Source of the DNA: Chlorobiota bacterium
Lineage (GTDB): Bacteria; Bacteroidota; Ignavibacteria; Tepidaquicellales; OLB5
Reading direction: 5' to 3'
NCBI GenBank assembly: GCA_022616535.1
Contig: JAKEEM010000055.1
Coordinates: 16,784-80,783, forward strand
Length of the DNA stretch: 64,000 nucleotides
The notes below the pieces were generated by a model, which was not told the origin of the DNA, did not search any database, and was given only the letters and a program-made list of their open reading frames with translations. Of the stretch, positions 37,801 through 47,506 are shown one piece after another. Position 1 is the first letter of the stretch. Each line of letters opens with the position of its first letter. A program made the translations under genes and the position numbers.

Positions 37801-38524
37801 AGCACTGCTTCATTCCCTCGATGTAGCAATTCGGTCCACCGAGAAGCAATACTTCAGGTTTCAGAGTGTGTCCACGCGTTAATACAGAGAGGTTTTGCTG
37901 AATTATGGATTCAAAAAGACTTGCCATAAGCTCATCAGCGGGAACGCCGGATTTCTGCAATCCGTTAATATCGGTTTCAGCAAAGACGCCGCATTTGCCT
38001 GCAACAGGATGGAGCTTTAATCCCACATAACCCATATTGCAAAGCTCTTTGGCTGGGATTCTAAGCTTAGCGTTGATTTTATCAATCACTGCTCCTGTTC
38101 CTCCTGCGCATTTATCGTTCATCGAAGGAATTTTTTTCTTCTTGCCGGTTTCGGGGTCCTCTTTGAAAACTATTATTTTAGCGTCTTGCCCGCCAAGCTC
38201 AATTACAGAAAGCGTGTTTGGGTAGAATTTCTCAACAGCAAGCGAAACTGCGTTCACTTCCTGAACAAACTTTGCCCCGAGGTGCCTGCCTATGCCTGAA
38301 CCGCCGGAGCCGGTAATAAATATTCTTGCTCCTTCAAGGGCATCTTTGCCAAGCTTTGATTCAAAATCCTTAAGCAGTTCCAATGATTTTTCCGGCTGTT
38401 TGGTATCGTGGCGCTGATAGTCCGACCAGAGGATTTTATCATCATCAACATCCATTACAACTGCCTTTACGGTTGTTGAGCCGACATCAAAGCCAATATA
38501 TAGTGGTGATTTATGATTTGACAT
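34823..38524 (-). CDS. BadF/BadG/BcrA/BcrD ATPase family CoA-enzyme activase, tandem ASKHA domains plus 2-hydroxyacyl-CoA dehydratase-like C-terminal region
   Basis: Two ASKHA ATPase segments (YIGFDVGSTTVKAVV...ELGGQDAKIIVF; GFIGLDGGSTSTKAALI...DVGGQDIKLIIL), CxxC clusters, low-complexity tail. Confidence 0.9.
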   Translation of the reverse strand: MSNHKSPLYIGFDVGSTTVKAVVMDVDDDKILWSDYQRHDTKQPEKSLELLKDFESKLGKDALEGARIFITGSGGSGIGRHLGAKFVQEVNAVSLAVEKFYPNTLSVIELGGQDAKIIVFKEDPETGKKKKIPSMNDKCAGGTGAVIDKINAKLRIPAKELCNMGYVGLKLHPVAGKCGVFAETDINGLQKSGVPADELMASLFESIIQQNLSVLTRGHTLKPEVLLLGGPNCYIEGMKQCWRSNIPKMWDERNVQYDKSKPIEELIRVPDNAQYFAAIGAIEFGKEEEPNVGIYKGYEQLEWYITVGRDEEKAKMMKLMGSGGLYKDDDDLARFKDKYKIPKFTPAEFKPGEVVRGFIGLDGGSTSTKAALISEDKQVLVKSYQLSKGNPIEDTVEILQALRDQVEEQGATLEVLGIGTTGYAKDILKDVLHADVALVETVAHTQAALHFYPDTDVIVDVGGQDIKLIILDQGRVKDFKLNTQCSAGNGYFLQSTAQGFGFKVEEFADIAFSAKQFPSFGYGCAVFMQSDIVDFQRQGWKPEEIMAGLCNVLPKNIWLYVSQIPNLAKLGKNFVLQGGTQHNLAAVKSQVDFITDRFKGSDVEANVFVHKHTGEAGAIGCGIEAARLYANGMRTQFIGLDQVAKIKFKTTRNEQTRCYFCKNKCLRTFIDVATDTKAMEFIENPVVEIPKEKVVNPDSKVSMVEGTQRLIIATCEKGTVEDLSSMKDIKKGLDAIKDATPNLVEVAAVEVWKSQMPAKVKDEIPILTKMQELKFKVDKKAKSEFDKRVELIKNRDRVVIAIPRVLNMYQHTPFFTAYFESLGINPGNIVYSEYTSEELYKEGAKRGAIDPCFPSKIGIPHIHNLIYKIHKKKKINYIFFPIVDTMPSDLIYAQEHHACPTVTATSEAVKAAFVKESDLFKEHGIEYVNTYLRMTEPKLCARQMYEQWKDKLGLSEEESNRAVDEGFKAYYKFVDNLKRKSREAIDMLEKEDKLGIVVLARPYHNDPGVNHEILEEFQKLGYPVFFQDVLPTDEDMLERLFGDEVRAGIIKGYMDVSDVWKNSYSENTTRKVWAAKYTARHPNLIALELSSFKCGHDAPIYTVVEEIVSNSGTPYFSFKDIDENKPTGSFKIRIETIHYFLKRYREDMLARKKKVSTIEEKLKEFEEKIRKQFELQEKLDGIHKMQGTGHYHDGSSNGNAVEIDFSKVKNGNGDGSNGNGKSEHVEEKEESIA

Positions 38525-38563
38525 ATTTTTAATAAACTTTTAGTTCAGCAATTTTAGAAAAAA

Positions 38564-40363
38564 TCAAGCTTCAACTTCTTCAGATACATTTATAACAGGT
38601 CTTATACCCTCTTTTTTCATTCTTTCAGCAACGTGCAGAACAAAATTAGCAGCTACACCTACAACTCCCTTTGTGTGGGGAACTATGTAGAACGGTCGTG
38701 TAAGCTCATCGTGTGATTCGACGTAAGCTTTAATTTCCTCAAGTGAATAGCCGGTTTGTTCAAGTGTATTTTTGAATTCATTCTTTGCCTTAGCTTTTGC
38801 CTCCCCAAGAGCCATCTGCACTCTTGAATGAGCGTTTATATCGCCTTCTCCGGATGTTTCGATGGGAATAAATATCATATCCTTGAACATCGATGTAACG
38901 GCTGACTGAACACCATCTGACTGCGTCGACGGCATACATCCGAATGGCTTTAATGAAAGCACCATATGGCATAAATCCTTATTTACATAATAAATGTTCT
39001 TTGCAATTTCTAAATGACCTTCACCACCTTCAACTCTTGAATTGTAGAAAGGATGTCCAAGTCGCTGCATTTCAAGCTGGTTTGCCAAAGCATGCGGAAG
39101 ATTATTAAACTCTTTTCTTATTCTGTTATATTCGTTTTCAAAAACTTTTTCAGCTATTGTTAATATTGCAACTGTTTGTTTGTAATCCCTGTACATCTTC
39201 ATCTTTTTCAAAATTTGTGTAGCTTTCGGAGCTTCTTCACCTTCTTTCAGTCCTTTTCTATCGTGATACATGTTCTTTGCCTGGTGAAGCATATATAATA
39301 TCCAAGTTGCAATTGGCTCAACAAGAAGCTGTGCACCTTCCCTGTGAAGGAAGGGGAACATATTGAAGTTTCCGTCGCCCTCGGTTGTCTGCGCCCAAAA
39401 CTCACCGGTTACCTTGCAAATTGGCTTAACCTTGGTTCTGTCTACCTTTACTTCATTAAACTTATTCCTTATTTCTCTAACGGTTTCAAGATAGTAATCA
39501 CTCATCTTTTGCTCAACAAATCTTGAAATGTAACTTGAACCAGGAACTTTAGCCACTATGTCGCCAATAAGTCCGTTAAAATTAAAATATTTCTTCTGCT
39601 TCATTCTTTCGTACATCATTTCCATGCACTCGTCAAGTACTTTATCTGTTTCGCCGGGGTTTACTTCAAATGCGCGAATTTGGTAAGCCACATCGTTAAT
39701 TATATCGCCAATATTCATTGCATTGATTATACCAAGGAAGAAGTCAAGGTTCATCTCGAGCCCCGCTTCAACCTCTGCCTGTTCAAGTCCGCCCGTTTGC
39801 TGAAAGATTAGAACTCGGAAGCCGTCAAAACCGGAATTTCTCAAAGCAAGTCGGTATTCGGCTTCATACATACCAAATCGGCAGGGACCGCATGCGCCGG
39901 CGGTGAAGAATACATAATTGTCCATTATTTCCTTCTTACTCAACCCCTGAGCTTCTAAACTTTGTAAATATTGTACGAGGTTTCCAACTGTAAAATAAGT
40001 TGGATTACACTGCCCGTTATTGCCGTATTCTTTGCCTAATTGAAACGCCCTTTTATCGGGGACTGGTATCTCGCTTGCATTATATCCCAATCCTTGCAGA
40101 ACGCCCTTTATGAGTTTTTCATGCTTCCATGTTAAGCCGCCGAATAAAATAGTTGTATTAGCCCGTTCATCTTTAGTAAACATCCGTTCGAAAGGTCTTT
40201 TAAAATGGTCGATTGGTTTTGATTTAACGCCGTATTCCTTCTCGAGGCGAATCCTTTCCTCAAGAAGCAAACGCTGTATCTCTGTTTCTTTGCTTTCCGG
40301 CTTTTTAAGTTTTATGCCTACGGGAGCACTTGTGGTTACTCCGTTTTGATTTAAGTTTTCCAT
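38564..40363 (-). CDS. 2-hydroxyacyl-CoA dehydratase/activase-associated subunit-like protein
   Basis: 599 aa; GACGPCRFGMYEAEYRLALRNSGFDGFRV; PFGCMPSTQSDGVQSAVTSMFKDMIFIPIETSGEGDINAHSRVQMAL; adjacent to activase. Confidence 0.8.
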   Translation of the reverse strand: MENLNQNGVTTSAPVGIKLKKPESKETEIQRLLLEERIRLEKEYGVKSKPIDHFKRPFERMFTKDERANTTILFGGLTWKHEKLIKGVLQGLGYNASEIPVPDKRAFQLGKEYGNNGQCNPTYFTVGNLVQYLQSLEAQGLSKKEIMDNYVFFTAGACGPCRFGMYEAEYRLALRNSGFDGFRVLIFQQTGGLEQAEVEAGLEMNLDFFLGIINAMNIGDIINDVAYQIRAFEVNPGETDKVLDECMEMMYERMKQKKYFNFNGLIGDIVAKVPGSSYISRFVEQKMSDYYLETVREIRNKFNEVKVDRTKVKPICKVTGEFWAQTTEGDGNFNMFPFLHREGAQLLVEPIATWILYMLHQAKNMYHDRKGLKEGEEAPKATQILKKMKMYRDYKQTVAILTIAEKVFENEYNRIRKEFNNLPHALANQLEMQRLGHPFYNSRVEGGEGHLEIAKNIYYVNKDLCHMVLSLKPFGCMPSTQSDGVQSAVTSMFKDMIFIPIETSGEGDINAHSRVQMALGEAKAKAKNEFKNTLEQTGYSLEEIKAYVESHDELTRPFYIVPHTKGVVGVAANFVLHVAERMKKEGIRPVINVSEEVEA

Positions 40364-40462
40364 TTTGTTTACCCTTCCTTTAGGTAATCCGCTAAACGGA
40401 TATTTTGTTAATTAATTTAAACTTTATTTTTTTATCCTGAACGAAAATTATCTTAAGTTTAA

Positions 40463-41809
40463 TTACTCTGTGAGATTCTTCGCTGCGCTCAGAATGTAGT
40501 TTACGCATTGTTTACTGCTTTTTACTGCTCCTTCAATTGTTGCCGGCAGTCCGGTATTAGTCCAATCACCCGCAATAAAGAAGTTTTTAAATTTCGTTGC
40601 ATTTTTAGGTCTGCAACTCAACGAATTCTTATCAGGTACAAAAGTTGCCCTCATTTCCTTTATAACTCTTGAAGCAATTATTTTAAAATTTTTAAACTCG
40701 GGTATACACATTTCTAATTCATTTTGTGCAAATTTTACAATTTCGTTCTTATCAAGCTCTGAAACTTCTTTTGCAGCACTGATAACAAGACACATTTGGT
40801 CACTTTTAACTTTAAAAATCCATTGAACTTGCGTATTTAACAGCCCTGCAAACCTCTTATTAAAGATGTTATCAATGCTTTTGTCAAACTTCAGGTGAAT
40901 ATTTACAATCGGGGAGGATTTTAAACCCTCAACCTGTTTAAAGTTACTGTCGTAAGCATCCTTTTCAAAAAGATTTTTAAGTTCAAAAAACGGGACTGCA
41001 CTTATGTAAAAATCGCTTCTGATTTTAGTATTATCTTCAATTATTAGTGAATTTACAATACGATCTTCAAAGTTAATTTTAGCTACGCGATTGTTTGTAA
41101 TAACGTTGCTGTTTTTATTTTTTAGATACACAAAAGCCGGATCGACAAATAACTTACTTAAAAACTCATTCGGAAGAACTAATTTAGAGCCATTTTTTTC
41201 AAGAAAACCTGCTTTAATAATCTGGCTAAATAAATAAGCTGAAGTATTTTCCGGTTTTGCATTAAAAACAGCAATTATAAACGGTTTCCAGAAATAGTTT
41301 GAAAGTCTTTCCGATTGTCCCGTTATTTTGAATAGTTCATTGGTATTAATTGCCCTTAACTTATCTTCAGATATCCTACCCCTATTTATTGTATTAATAA
41401 GCTTTACAAGTGCTTTTTTATCTTTAAATCTCAGCGCCTTGTAGCGCATTATTCCCGACAAAAGGTGAAACGGGGGAGGAAGCTTTGGGCATTTAAACAG
41501 GTATTCTTTCGCCGAATCATCGATAAATTTAACTTCCAATTGTTTCTGAAATGTTAATTTATCGTAAGACCCGATTATTTTCAGAAATTCAAATGTATTG
41601 TGATACCAGCTTGCAAGAATATGCTGGCCATTATCAATCTCTGCACCTATGATATTGTCAAAGAACGAGTAAGTCCTGCCTCCTAGCTTAGGAGATGCCT
41701 CAACTAAAGTGACTTTAAAATTTTCCTTTGCAAAGAACACTGCGGCTGAAAGTCCGCTCACGCCGCCGCCAATCACGGTAACGCTTTTCTCATGGTTAGC
41801 TCGCGTCAT
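40463..41809 (-). CDS. hpnE: Hydroxysqualene dehydroxylase (amine-oxidase-like flavoprotein)
   Basis: SVTVIGGGVSGLSAAVFFAKENFKVTLVEASPKLGGR; FIAGDWTNTGLPATIEGAVKSSKQ; neighbours hpnD/hpnC. Confidence 0.88.
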   Translation of the reverse strand: MTRANHEKSVTVIGGGVSGLSAAVFFAKENFKVTLVEASPKLGGRTYSFFDNIIGAEIDNGQHILASWYHNTFEFLKIIGSYDKLTFQKQLEVKFIDDSAKEYLFKCPKLPPPFHLLSGIMRYKALRFKDKKALVKLINTINRGRISEDKLRAINTNELFKITGQSERLSNYFWKPFIIAVFNAKPENTSAYLFSQIIKAGFLEKNGSKLVLPNEFLSKLFVDPAFVYLKNKNSNVITNNRVAKINFEDRIVNSLIIEDNTKIRSDFYISAVPFFELKNLFEKDAYDSNFKQVEGLKSSPIVNIHLKFDKSIDNIFNKRFAGLLNTQVQWIFKVKSDQMCLVISAAKEVSELDKNEIVKFAQNELEMCIPEFKNFKIIASRVIKEMRATFVPDKNSLSCRPKNATKFKNFFIAGDWTNTGLPATIEGAVKSSKQCVNYILSAAKNLTE

Positions 41810-42120
41810 GTTACGTCAAATTCACCTATATATCTTTCACTTTCTGTAAACTCCGAACACTCTGAGTCAAGCATTTTATATTCGTCTGAAAACTTCAGAA
41901 GAAAATCGTTCTTATATCTACGGGATTTCCAGTAATCAATTGTAATATATTTTTGCGGGTTTAAGTTATCATGAAATAATTCCGTTCTTATATAGCCCTC
42001 AGCCTTTCCAAAGAGCTGAGCCCATCTTCCCGCAGGTCCGTATTCTTCTTCAAATCTCAGTTTGTATTCAGACTTAACGATAAACTCCCATATATATGCA
42101 TACATTTTATCATCGTTCAT
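41806..42120 (-). CDS. ABM-like ferredoxin-fold protein embedded in the hpn operon
   Basis: YIWEFIVKSEYKLRFEEEYGPAGRWAQLFGKAEGYIRTELFHD...YITIDYW. Confidence 0.6.
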   Translation of the reverse strand: MNDDKMYAYIWEFIVKSEYKLRFEEEYGPAGRWAQLFGKAEGYIRTELFHDNLNPQKYITIDYWKSRRYKNDFLLKFSDEYKMLDSECSEFTESERYIGEFDVT

Positions 42121-42962
42121 TAGTAAGCCAGCTTGTACTTTACGAACACACCAAAGGTGTAGTAAAGCTTTTTAACCTTCGATATTTTAGCCTTCTTGTG
42201 AAATACGTTATAGTTCATCTTTTCAATCTTCCGTAAAATATTGAAATAAATCTTCTGCATTATCCGAGCGGGGAATAACAGTTTTCTGTCGTCCTTGTGA
42301 AAAGCATTATTTGCTTTTTCGAAATACTCCCTTGCCCGTCCGCATTCAAACTTCATAAGCTCGATAAATGAGTCATTATACCTGAAACTAAATAAATCAC
42401 TCTCGGAATAACCGAAATGTTTTAAATCTTCCTCAGGAATATAGATTCTTCCGTTTAAAGCATCATATTTAATATCTCTAAGTATATTCGTTAACTGCAT
42501 TGCAATCCCAAGGTTAACGGCATACTGCCTTGCATTTTCCGTCTTGTATCCGAAAATTTCGATACACATCAACCCAACTGTCGCTGCAGCCCTAAAGCAG
42601 TACTGGTAAAGCGATTCAAAATCATTATAGCGTGAAGTTTGTAAATCGGCTTCCATACCTTTTATAAGCTCAAAAAACGGCTCTGCCGGTATGTTAAACT
42701 TTTTTATTATTTTGTTAACTTGATTCAGTATTGAATAAGATGAATCACCGTTTAATGCTTTTTGGAATTCGTCTCTCCATTCACGGATTTTTTTAAATTT
42801 AACTTCAGAGGATTCAAGCTCGTTATCAACGATATCGTCAGTATGTCTGCAGAAAGCGTAAACAGTGTTAATTGCTTCGTACTTCTCTCTCGGCAGCAGA
42901 GAGAAAGAATAAAGAAAGTTTGTTTTACTTTTCTGTGTTATTTCAATATGCTCGCTTGTCAT
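42120..42962 (-). CDS. hpnD: Presqualene diphosphate synthase / squalene-phytoene synthase family
   Basis: FCRHTDDIVD (DxxxD), LGIAMQLTNILRDIKYDALNGRIYIPEEDL. Confidence 0.88.
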   Translation of the reverse strand: MTSEHIEITQKSKTNFLYSFSLLPREKYEAINTVYAFCRHTDDIVDNELESSEVKFKKIREWRDEFQKALNGDSSYSILNQVNKIIKKFNIPAEPFFELIKGMEADLQTSRYNDFESLYQYCFRAAATVGLMCIEIFGYKTENARQYAVNLGIAMQLTNILRDIKYDALNGRIYIPEEDLKHFGYSESDLFSFRYNDSFIELMKFECGRAREYFEKANNAFHKDDRKLLFPARIMQKIYFNILRKIEKMNYNVFHKKAKISKVKKLYYTFGVFVKYKLAY

Positions 42963-42972
42963 TTATTTATAC

Positions 42973-43848
42973 TCATTTAACTATGCGTGATTTCAAGAAT
43001 ATTTTCAGTTTGTCAACTGCAGAAATACTTGGCCTTTTTTTGAATACATTGTATTCAGTTTCTTTAATTTTTTTCAGGATTTCCGTTCCGCCGAGCCATG
43101 TTAATTTCAATTCTTTTGCTAATTTGTTTAAATTTTTATCATTAGCGGTCAATTCAATTAATTTCTTCCCTTCATCGAAAACTTCCTGTGTTCTTGATAC
43201 TTCAAATTCCATTAGCTTCTTAAAATTATCATTGTATCTCTTTTCAAGTAGTTCATTGTAGCTGTAATCAAATTTCGATAAGTCTTCGGCAGGCAGATAA
43301 ACCCTGTCTTTTTTTAAATCAATTTCAATATCCTGCCAGAAATTTGCTAACTGAAGCGCTGTGCATATTTTATCGGAATATTTAAAAAACCCACTGTCAA
43401 AACATCCGAAAATCATCAAAACAAGTCTGCCGACCGGATTCGCAGAGTTTTTACAATAACCCAGAACCTCATCAAATGTTTCGTATCTTGATTTTGTAAC
43501 ATCCTGCCTGAATGCATTAAGTAAATTCCCAAGCGGTTCAATCGGAATTTTGCAATCACTTACAGTTTGGACTAAAGCAATGAAAATCGGGTCATACGCC
43601 TTTCCATTAAAGCAATCCTTAAGCTTTCCGTTCCACTCATCAAGTAAAGCGAGTCTTTTTTCTTTTCCGCCTTCAATTCCCGGCTCATCTGAGAAATCGT
43701 CTGCCCCCCTTGCAAACGCATAAATGCTGTAAATGTAATTGCGCTTATCCTTTGGAAGCAGGAACGAGGCAACCGGAAAATTCTCGTAATGATTTTTGGC
43801 TAAATCCTCACAGTATTTAAAAGAACTATTAATTAAGCTCGTTTGCAT
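42973..43848 (-). CDS. hpnC: Squalene synthase HpnC family
   Basis: FARGADDFSDEPG, LQLANFWQDIEIDLKKDRVYLPAEDL. Confidence 0.88.
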   Translation of the reverse strand: MQTSLINSSFKYCEDLAKNHYENFPVASFLLPKDKRNYIYSIYAFARGADDFSDEPGIEGGKEKRLALLDEWNGKLKDCFNGKAYDPIFIALVQTVSDCKIPIEPLGNLLNAFRQDVTKSRYETFDEVLGYCKNSANPVGRLVLMIFGCFDSGFFKYSDKICTALQLANFWQDIEIDLKKDRVYLPAEDLSKFDYSYNELLEKRYNDNFKKLMEFEVSRTQEVFDEGKKLIELTANDKNLNKLAKELKLTWLGGTEILKKIKETEYNVFKKRPSISAVDKLKIFLKSRIVK

Positions 43849-43965
43849 TAACTAAGTCTCTTGTGTTCAAAAAACTAAGCATAAAATCATTTATGTAGTT
43901 TAATGCCCTAAGGATTAGGGCAGATGAAAACCTGCCTGCTGCAGGCAGTCGAAATTAAAATTGAA

Positions 43966-44496
43966 TTAGATTAGAAGTGCTGATGTCCTTAAATATGTTC
44001 CTCGAGAACGCCAGAGGGAAATATTATAAGAATCCAGTATGTGGTATGTTATTAAATCAATTTTATGATTTAACGATTTAGAAATGTTTTTAACTAGCGA
44101 ACTGAATGAAATTCCTGATTTTTTAAAAACCAGAGCAAACAGTAATATTATAAATCCTGAAGATTTTGAATTAGACGGGTCGCTTGGATTGAAATAAAAT
44201 GCGAGCCATATTGCCGAAAGGGCTGTGAAAATTATCATCCAGAATCTTGTATTGTAAGATGCAGTGTGCGGGGTGAGCTTTTTCCAATACAGCCTGTTGC
44301 AGATTTTGCGGTAGAATTCCATTGTAAGGAAATTATTCATTACCCAAATAATTTTTGCAATAAATTCAGTTTTCAGAATTAATTTTATTTGAAGATACAT
44401 GTTGAACAATTTTCTTTGAAATTCTTTGCCAAAGTTAAGGATATATATTTGAAATGTCAAGAAAATTGAGAAATTTTTCGGTTGAATGTTACTCAT
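43966..44496 (-). CDS. Hypothetical membrane protein, start overlapping the preceding permease by 8 nt
   Basis: ORF only; hydrophobic segments. Confidence 0.3.
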   Translation of the reverse strand: MSNIQPKNFSIFLTFQIYILNFGKEFQRKLFNMYLQIKLILKTEFIAKIIWVMNNFLTMEFYRKICNRLYWKKLTPHTASYNTRFWMIIFTALSAIWLAFYFNPSDPSNSKSSGFIILLFALVFKKSGISFSSLVKNISKSLNHKIDLITYHILDSYNISLWRSRGTYLRTSALLI

Positions 44497-45724
44497 ACCT
44501 CAATGCATCAATCGGATTAAGCTTTGCAGCTTTGAAAGCAGGGTATGTGCCGAATGCGATGCCGATTACAGAACAGACAATCAGCCCAATGATAACCCAG
44601 TCGTAAGGTATTGAAACAGGGCTGCTTAGCATGGCTCCGAGCATATTACCCGCACCAATTCCAAGCCCTATTCCAATGACTCCGCCAATTTCGCAAAGTA
44701 AAATCGCTTCGAACAAAAATTGGGTTAAAATATTGCTCCGTTTGGCTCCGATAGCCATTCTGATACCGATTTCCTTTGTCCTTTCGGTCACAGTGACAAG
44801 CATAATGTTCATAATACCAACTCCAGCGGCGATTAATGCAATAAACGATATTACACCGGCTCCATATTTAAAATATATAGTGAAAGTGTTTGCTTCGCGG
44901 ATTAATGATTCATTTGACCATATGTCAAAATCATTCTCTTCGCCGGGGGCGACTTTCCTTATCACTCTCATTAATCCAATGACTTCTTCCATTGTTTCAT
45001 CAAGCTGGGCTTTGTTTGATGCTGTAACAGTTATGTTTATGGAGCGGTCGCGCCTTGAACCATAAATTTCATCCATGGTGTAAAGCGGAACGAGAACAAG
45101 AGCATCCTGACTTTGCCCGAGACTTTCGCCCTTTGCTGTTAAAACTCCAATTACATTGAAGCGATTGCCGTCAATTTCGATTTCTTTATCCAACGGTGAA
45201 CTAAATGGAAATAACCTGTCTACAAGCTCCATACCGACTACAGCGATATGTCGGGTTGATTTCACGTCATCTTCTGTAAAGAATCTGCCTTCCGAAAGCG
45301 TGTGATTGTTTGCCGGAAGAAACTCAGTAGTTACCCCCGCCATTTGGAAATTAGGATTGGTTTGTTCCTTGCCGTGCTTAATTGTTTTGCCGCCTGACCA
45401 GTCTTCAAGTCCGATGTAAATAGGCAAATTTGCGAGTTCTTTTAGTCTGTATCCCTGCTCTATGGTAATGGGTTTACGCTTCTCGTATTTTCTCCATCTG
45501 CCCGGCCCCGATACAAATGTTGCAGGCCATTTCTGAACCTGAAATGTATTTGAGCCAAGCTGGCTTAAGCCGCTGTCTATTCCTTTTTGAAGGGCATCTA
45601 GAAGTGTCATTACTCCGATTATTGAAAACACACCGATAACAATACCCAATAAAGTAAGAGATGCCCTGAGCTTATTGCCGCGTATTGAGCTTAATGCCGA
45701 TATGAATGCTTCTTTTAGGTTCAA
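44489..45724 (-). CDS. MacB-like ABC transporter permease
   Basis: RGNKLRASLTLLGIVIGVFSIIGVMTL; VTERTKEIGIRMAIGAKRSNILTQFLFEA; AAKLNPIDALRYE. Confidence 0.92.
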   Translation of the reverse strand: MNLKEAFISALSSIRGNKLRASLTLLGIVIGVFSIIGVMTLLDALQKGIDSGLSQLGSNTFQVQKWPATFVSGPGRWRKYEKRKPITIEQGYRLKELANLPIYIGLEDWSGGKTIKHGKEQTNPNFQMAGVTTEFLPANNHTLSEGRFFTEDDVKSTRHIAVVGMELVDRLFPFSSPLDKEIEIDGNRFNVIGVLTAKGESLGQSQDALVLVPLYTMDEIYGSRRDRSINITVTASNKAQLDETMEEVIGLMRVIRKVAPGEENDFDIWSNESLIREANTFTIYFKYGAGVISFIALIAAGVGIMNIMLVTVTERTKEIGIRMAIGAKRSNILTQFLFEAILLCEIGGVIGIGLGIGAGNMLGAMLSSPVSIPYDWVIIGLIVCSVIGIAFGTYPAFKAAKLNPIDALRYE

Positions 45725-45865
45725 CTTATGTTCTTATTTCGAAGAATTTTTCTGATACTTCTTTTGCGTGTATCTGTAGTTTTATTTTTTTTCTTAGAAA
45801 CCGTTTTTCTTTTTCTTCTGATTAAAAGCAGAGCTGTTGCTGTTGATTTTATTACTGGCATATCG

Positions 45866-46285
45866 CTACTTTACATAATAATTTCTTTGAAAAATAAACT
45901 GGTCCGTCTCAAATTCACAAAGATACTTGCCGATAGGATAGTCGCAGTCGACTGTTTTGCATTCTGACATTTCCCAGCGGACTCTGTAAACCCCCGGACT
46001 TAATGTCTGGTCATTAATTAAATACATTATAGTTGCTCCTGTCGAATCAGAAATAAATAGCTTTAATGATGTCTTTAACGGAATGTCCAAATCAACTCTT
46101 ATAATATTTTTCGTCTTTTCTTTATCTTTTTTAATTATAACATCGGAAATATTATATTCACGCGGAATTTCTTTTTTGGTTTTCCTTATTACAACATCGC
46201 TTGTATCAGTGTCAATTGTTTGTGAGTATAAATCCAAAGCAAGAAATAAAAGAACGGTTGTAAATACCCGTATCAGATTACTCAT
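45866..46285 (-). CDS. Secreted protein with FlgD/Ig-like fold segment, between the two permeases
   Basis: Signal-like N-term LIRVFTTVLLFLALDLYSQ; VYRVRWEMSECKTVDCDYPIGKYLCEFE. Confidence 0.55.
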   Translation of the reverse strand: MSNLIRVFTTVLLFLALDLYSQTIDTDTSDVVIRKTKKEIPREYNISDVIIKKDKEKTKNIIRVDLDIPLKTSLKLFISDSTGATIMYLINDQTLSPGVYRVRWEMSECKTVDCDYPIGKYLCEFETDQFIFQRNYYVK

Positions 46286-47504
46286 ATCTTAATGCATCAA
46301 CCGGGTCAAGCTTTGAAGCAGTCCACGCAGGGAAAAATCCAGCAAATACACCTGCAAGTGCCGAAATAAACAAAGCCAGAACCACTACCCAAAGCGGCAT
46401 GGCGGTAGGGAGGAGGAATGCATCGATAATTAAGCTTAAGGGGAAAGCGATAAATAGTCCCACCATTCCCCCTACAATACATATAGTTATCGATTCAATT
46501 AAAAACTGAAGTAGTATTGTTGGTCTTTTTGCACCTATTGCTTTTCGAATCCCGATTTCCTTTGTCCTTTCTTTCACAGAAACAAACATAATGTTTGCAA
46601 TTCCTATGGAGCCAACAACTAAGGAAAGCATTGTAATGGCTGTTCCTATTGTTTTGATTAAGCCCGTGAGCGATTCATAAGTCTGCTTGAATGCCTCCTG
46701 CTGGTTTACTCCAAAATCATCCTTTCCGCCGACTGGGATTCGTCTTGCTCTTTTCATTACGGCGCGCACTTCTTCTTTAGTGTCATCAAGTGCATCGACA
46801 CTGGGAGCCTTTACGTGTATTGTTAAAGAGCGTCTTGTTCCGAAGATTTTAAAATACTTCTTAATCGGAACAACGATTCTGTTATCTAAACTGAACAAGC
46901 CGAGCATACTGCCCATTTTATCGTAAACTCCGATAACTTTGAAATTATGTCCGTTTATTTGAATTACCTTTCCAAGCGGATTTATGTCATGAAAGAATGC
47001 ATCTTTAATGTCGTAACCGATTACGCAAACAGGCCATCCGCCATCGGACTCTCTTCGGGTAAAAAATCTTCCTTCCGCTACATCCAGACCCATTGTCCGC
47101 TGGTATTCATCCGTCGTTCCGAATACCGGAATCGATTCGCTTGAAAAATCCTGGTAAGTAACCGTAGTAACGTTGCCAACTGTCGGGCAAACGGACTCAG
47201 CTCCCTGCAGGTTACCCAAAACATATTCATACTCATTCCACTTTATATCGCGCCTGTTTCTGTAGACTTGCCAGTCCTCCTTGCCAAACCATTCGAATTT
47301 CTGCACGTAAAGAACGTCGGCTCCTACTGCGGCAATGCTTTTTTCAAAAGCCCTGTTTATGCCTTCAATTGCAGTCTGTAAAATTGTTACTGTCGTAATG
47401 CCTATTACTATTCCAAGGGTTGCGAGAAATGAGCGGACTTTATTTGCTCTGATTGCATTAAGGGAAATTATTACAGCTTCTTTTATTTCTGTAAAGAGCT
47501 TCAA
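46278..47504 (-). CDS. MacB-like ABC transporter permease (second)
   Basis: RANKVRSFLATLGIVIGITTVTIL; VKERTKEIGIRKAIGAKRPTILLQFLIES; ASKLDPVDALRYE. Confidence 0.92.
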   Translation of the reverse strand: MKLFTEIKEAVIISLNAIRANKVRSFLATLGIVIGITTVTILQTAIEGINRAFEKSIAAVGADVLYVQKFEWFGKEDWQVYRNRRDIKWNEYEYVLGNLQGAESVCPTVGNVTTVTYQDFSSESIPVFGTTDEYQRTMGLDVAEGRFFTRRESDGGWPVCVIGYDIKDAFFHDINPLGKVIQINGHNFKVIGVYDKMGSMLGLFSLDNRIVVPIKKYFKIFGTRRSLTIHVKAPSVDALDDTKEEVRAVMKRARRIPVGGKDDFGVNQQEAFKQTYESLTGLIKTIGTAITMLSLVVGSIGIANIMFVSVKERTKEIGIRKAIGAKRPTILLQFLIESITICIVGGMVGLFIAFPLSLIIDAFLLPTAMPLWVVVLALFISALAGVFAGFFPAWTASKLDPVDALRYE

Positions 47505-47506
47505 TG

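Noticed and set aside
44631-45065. Plus-strand 144-aa ORF opposite the MacB-like permease
   Set aside because: Shadow ORF over a strongly supported gene; no start context.
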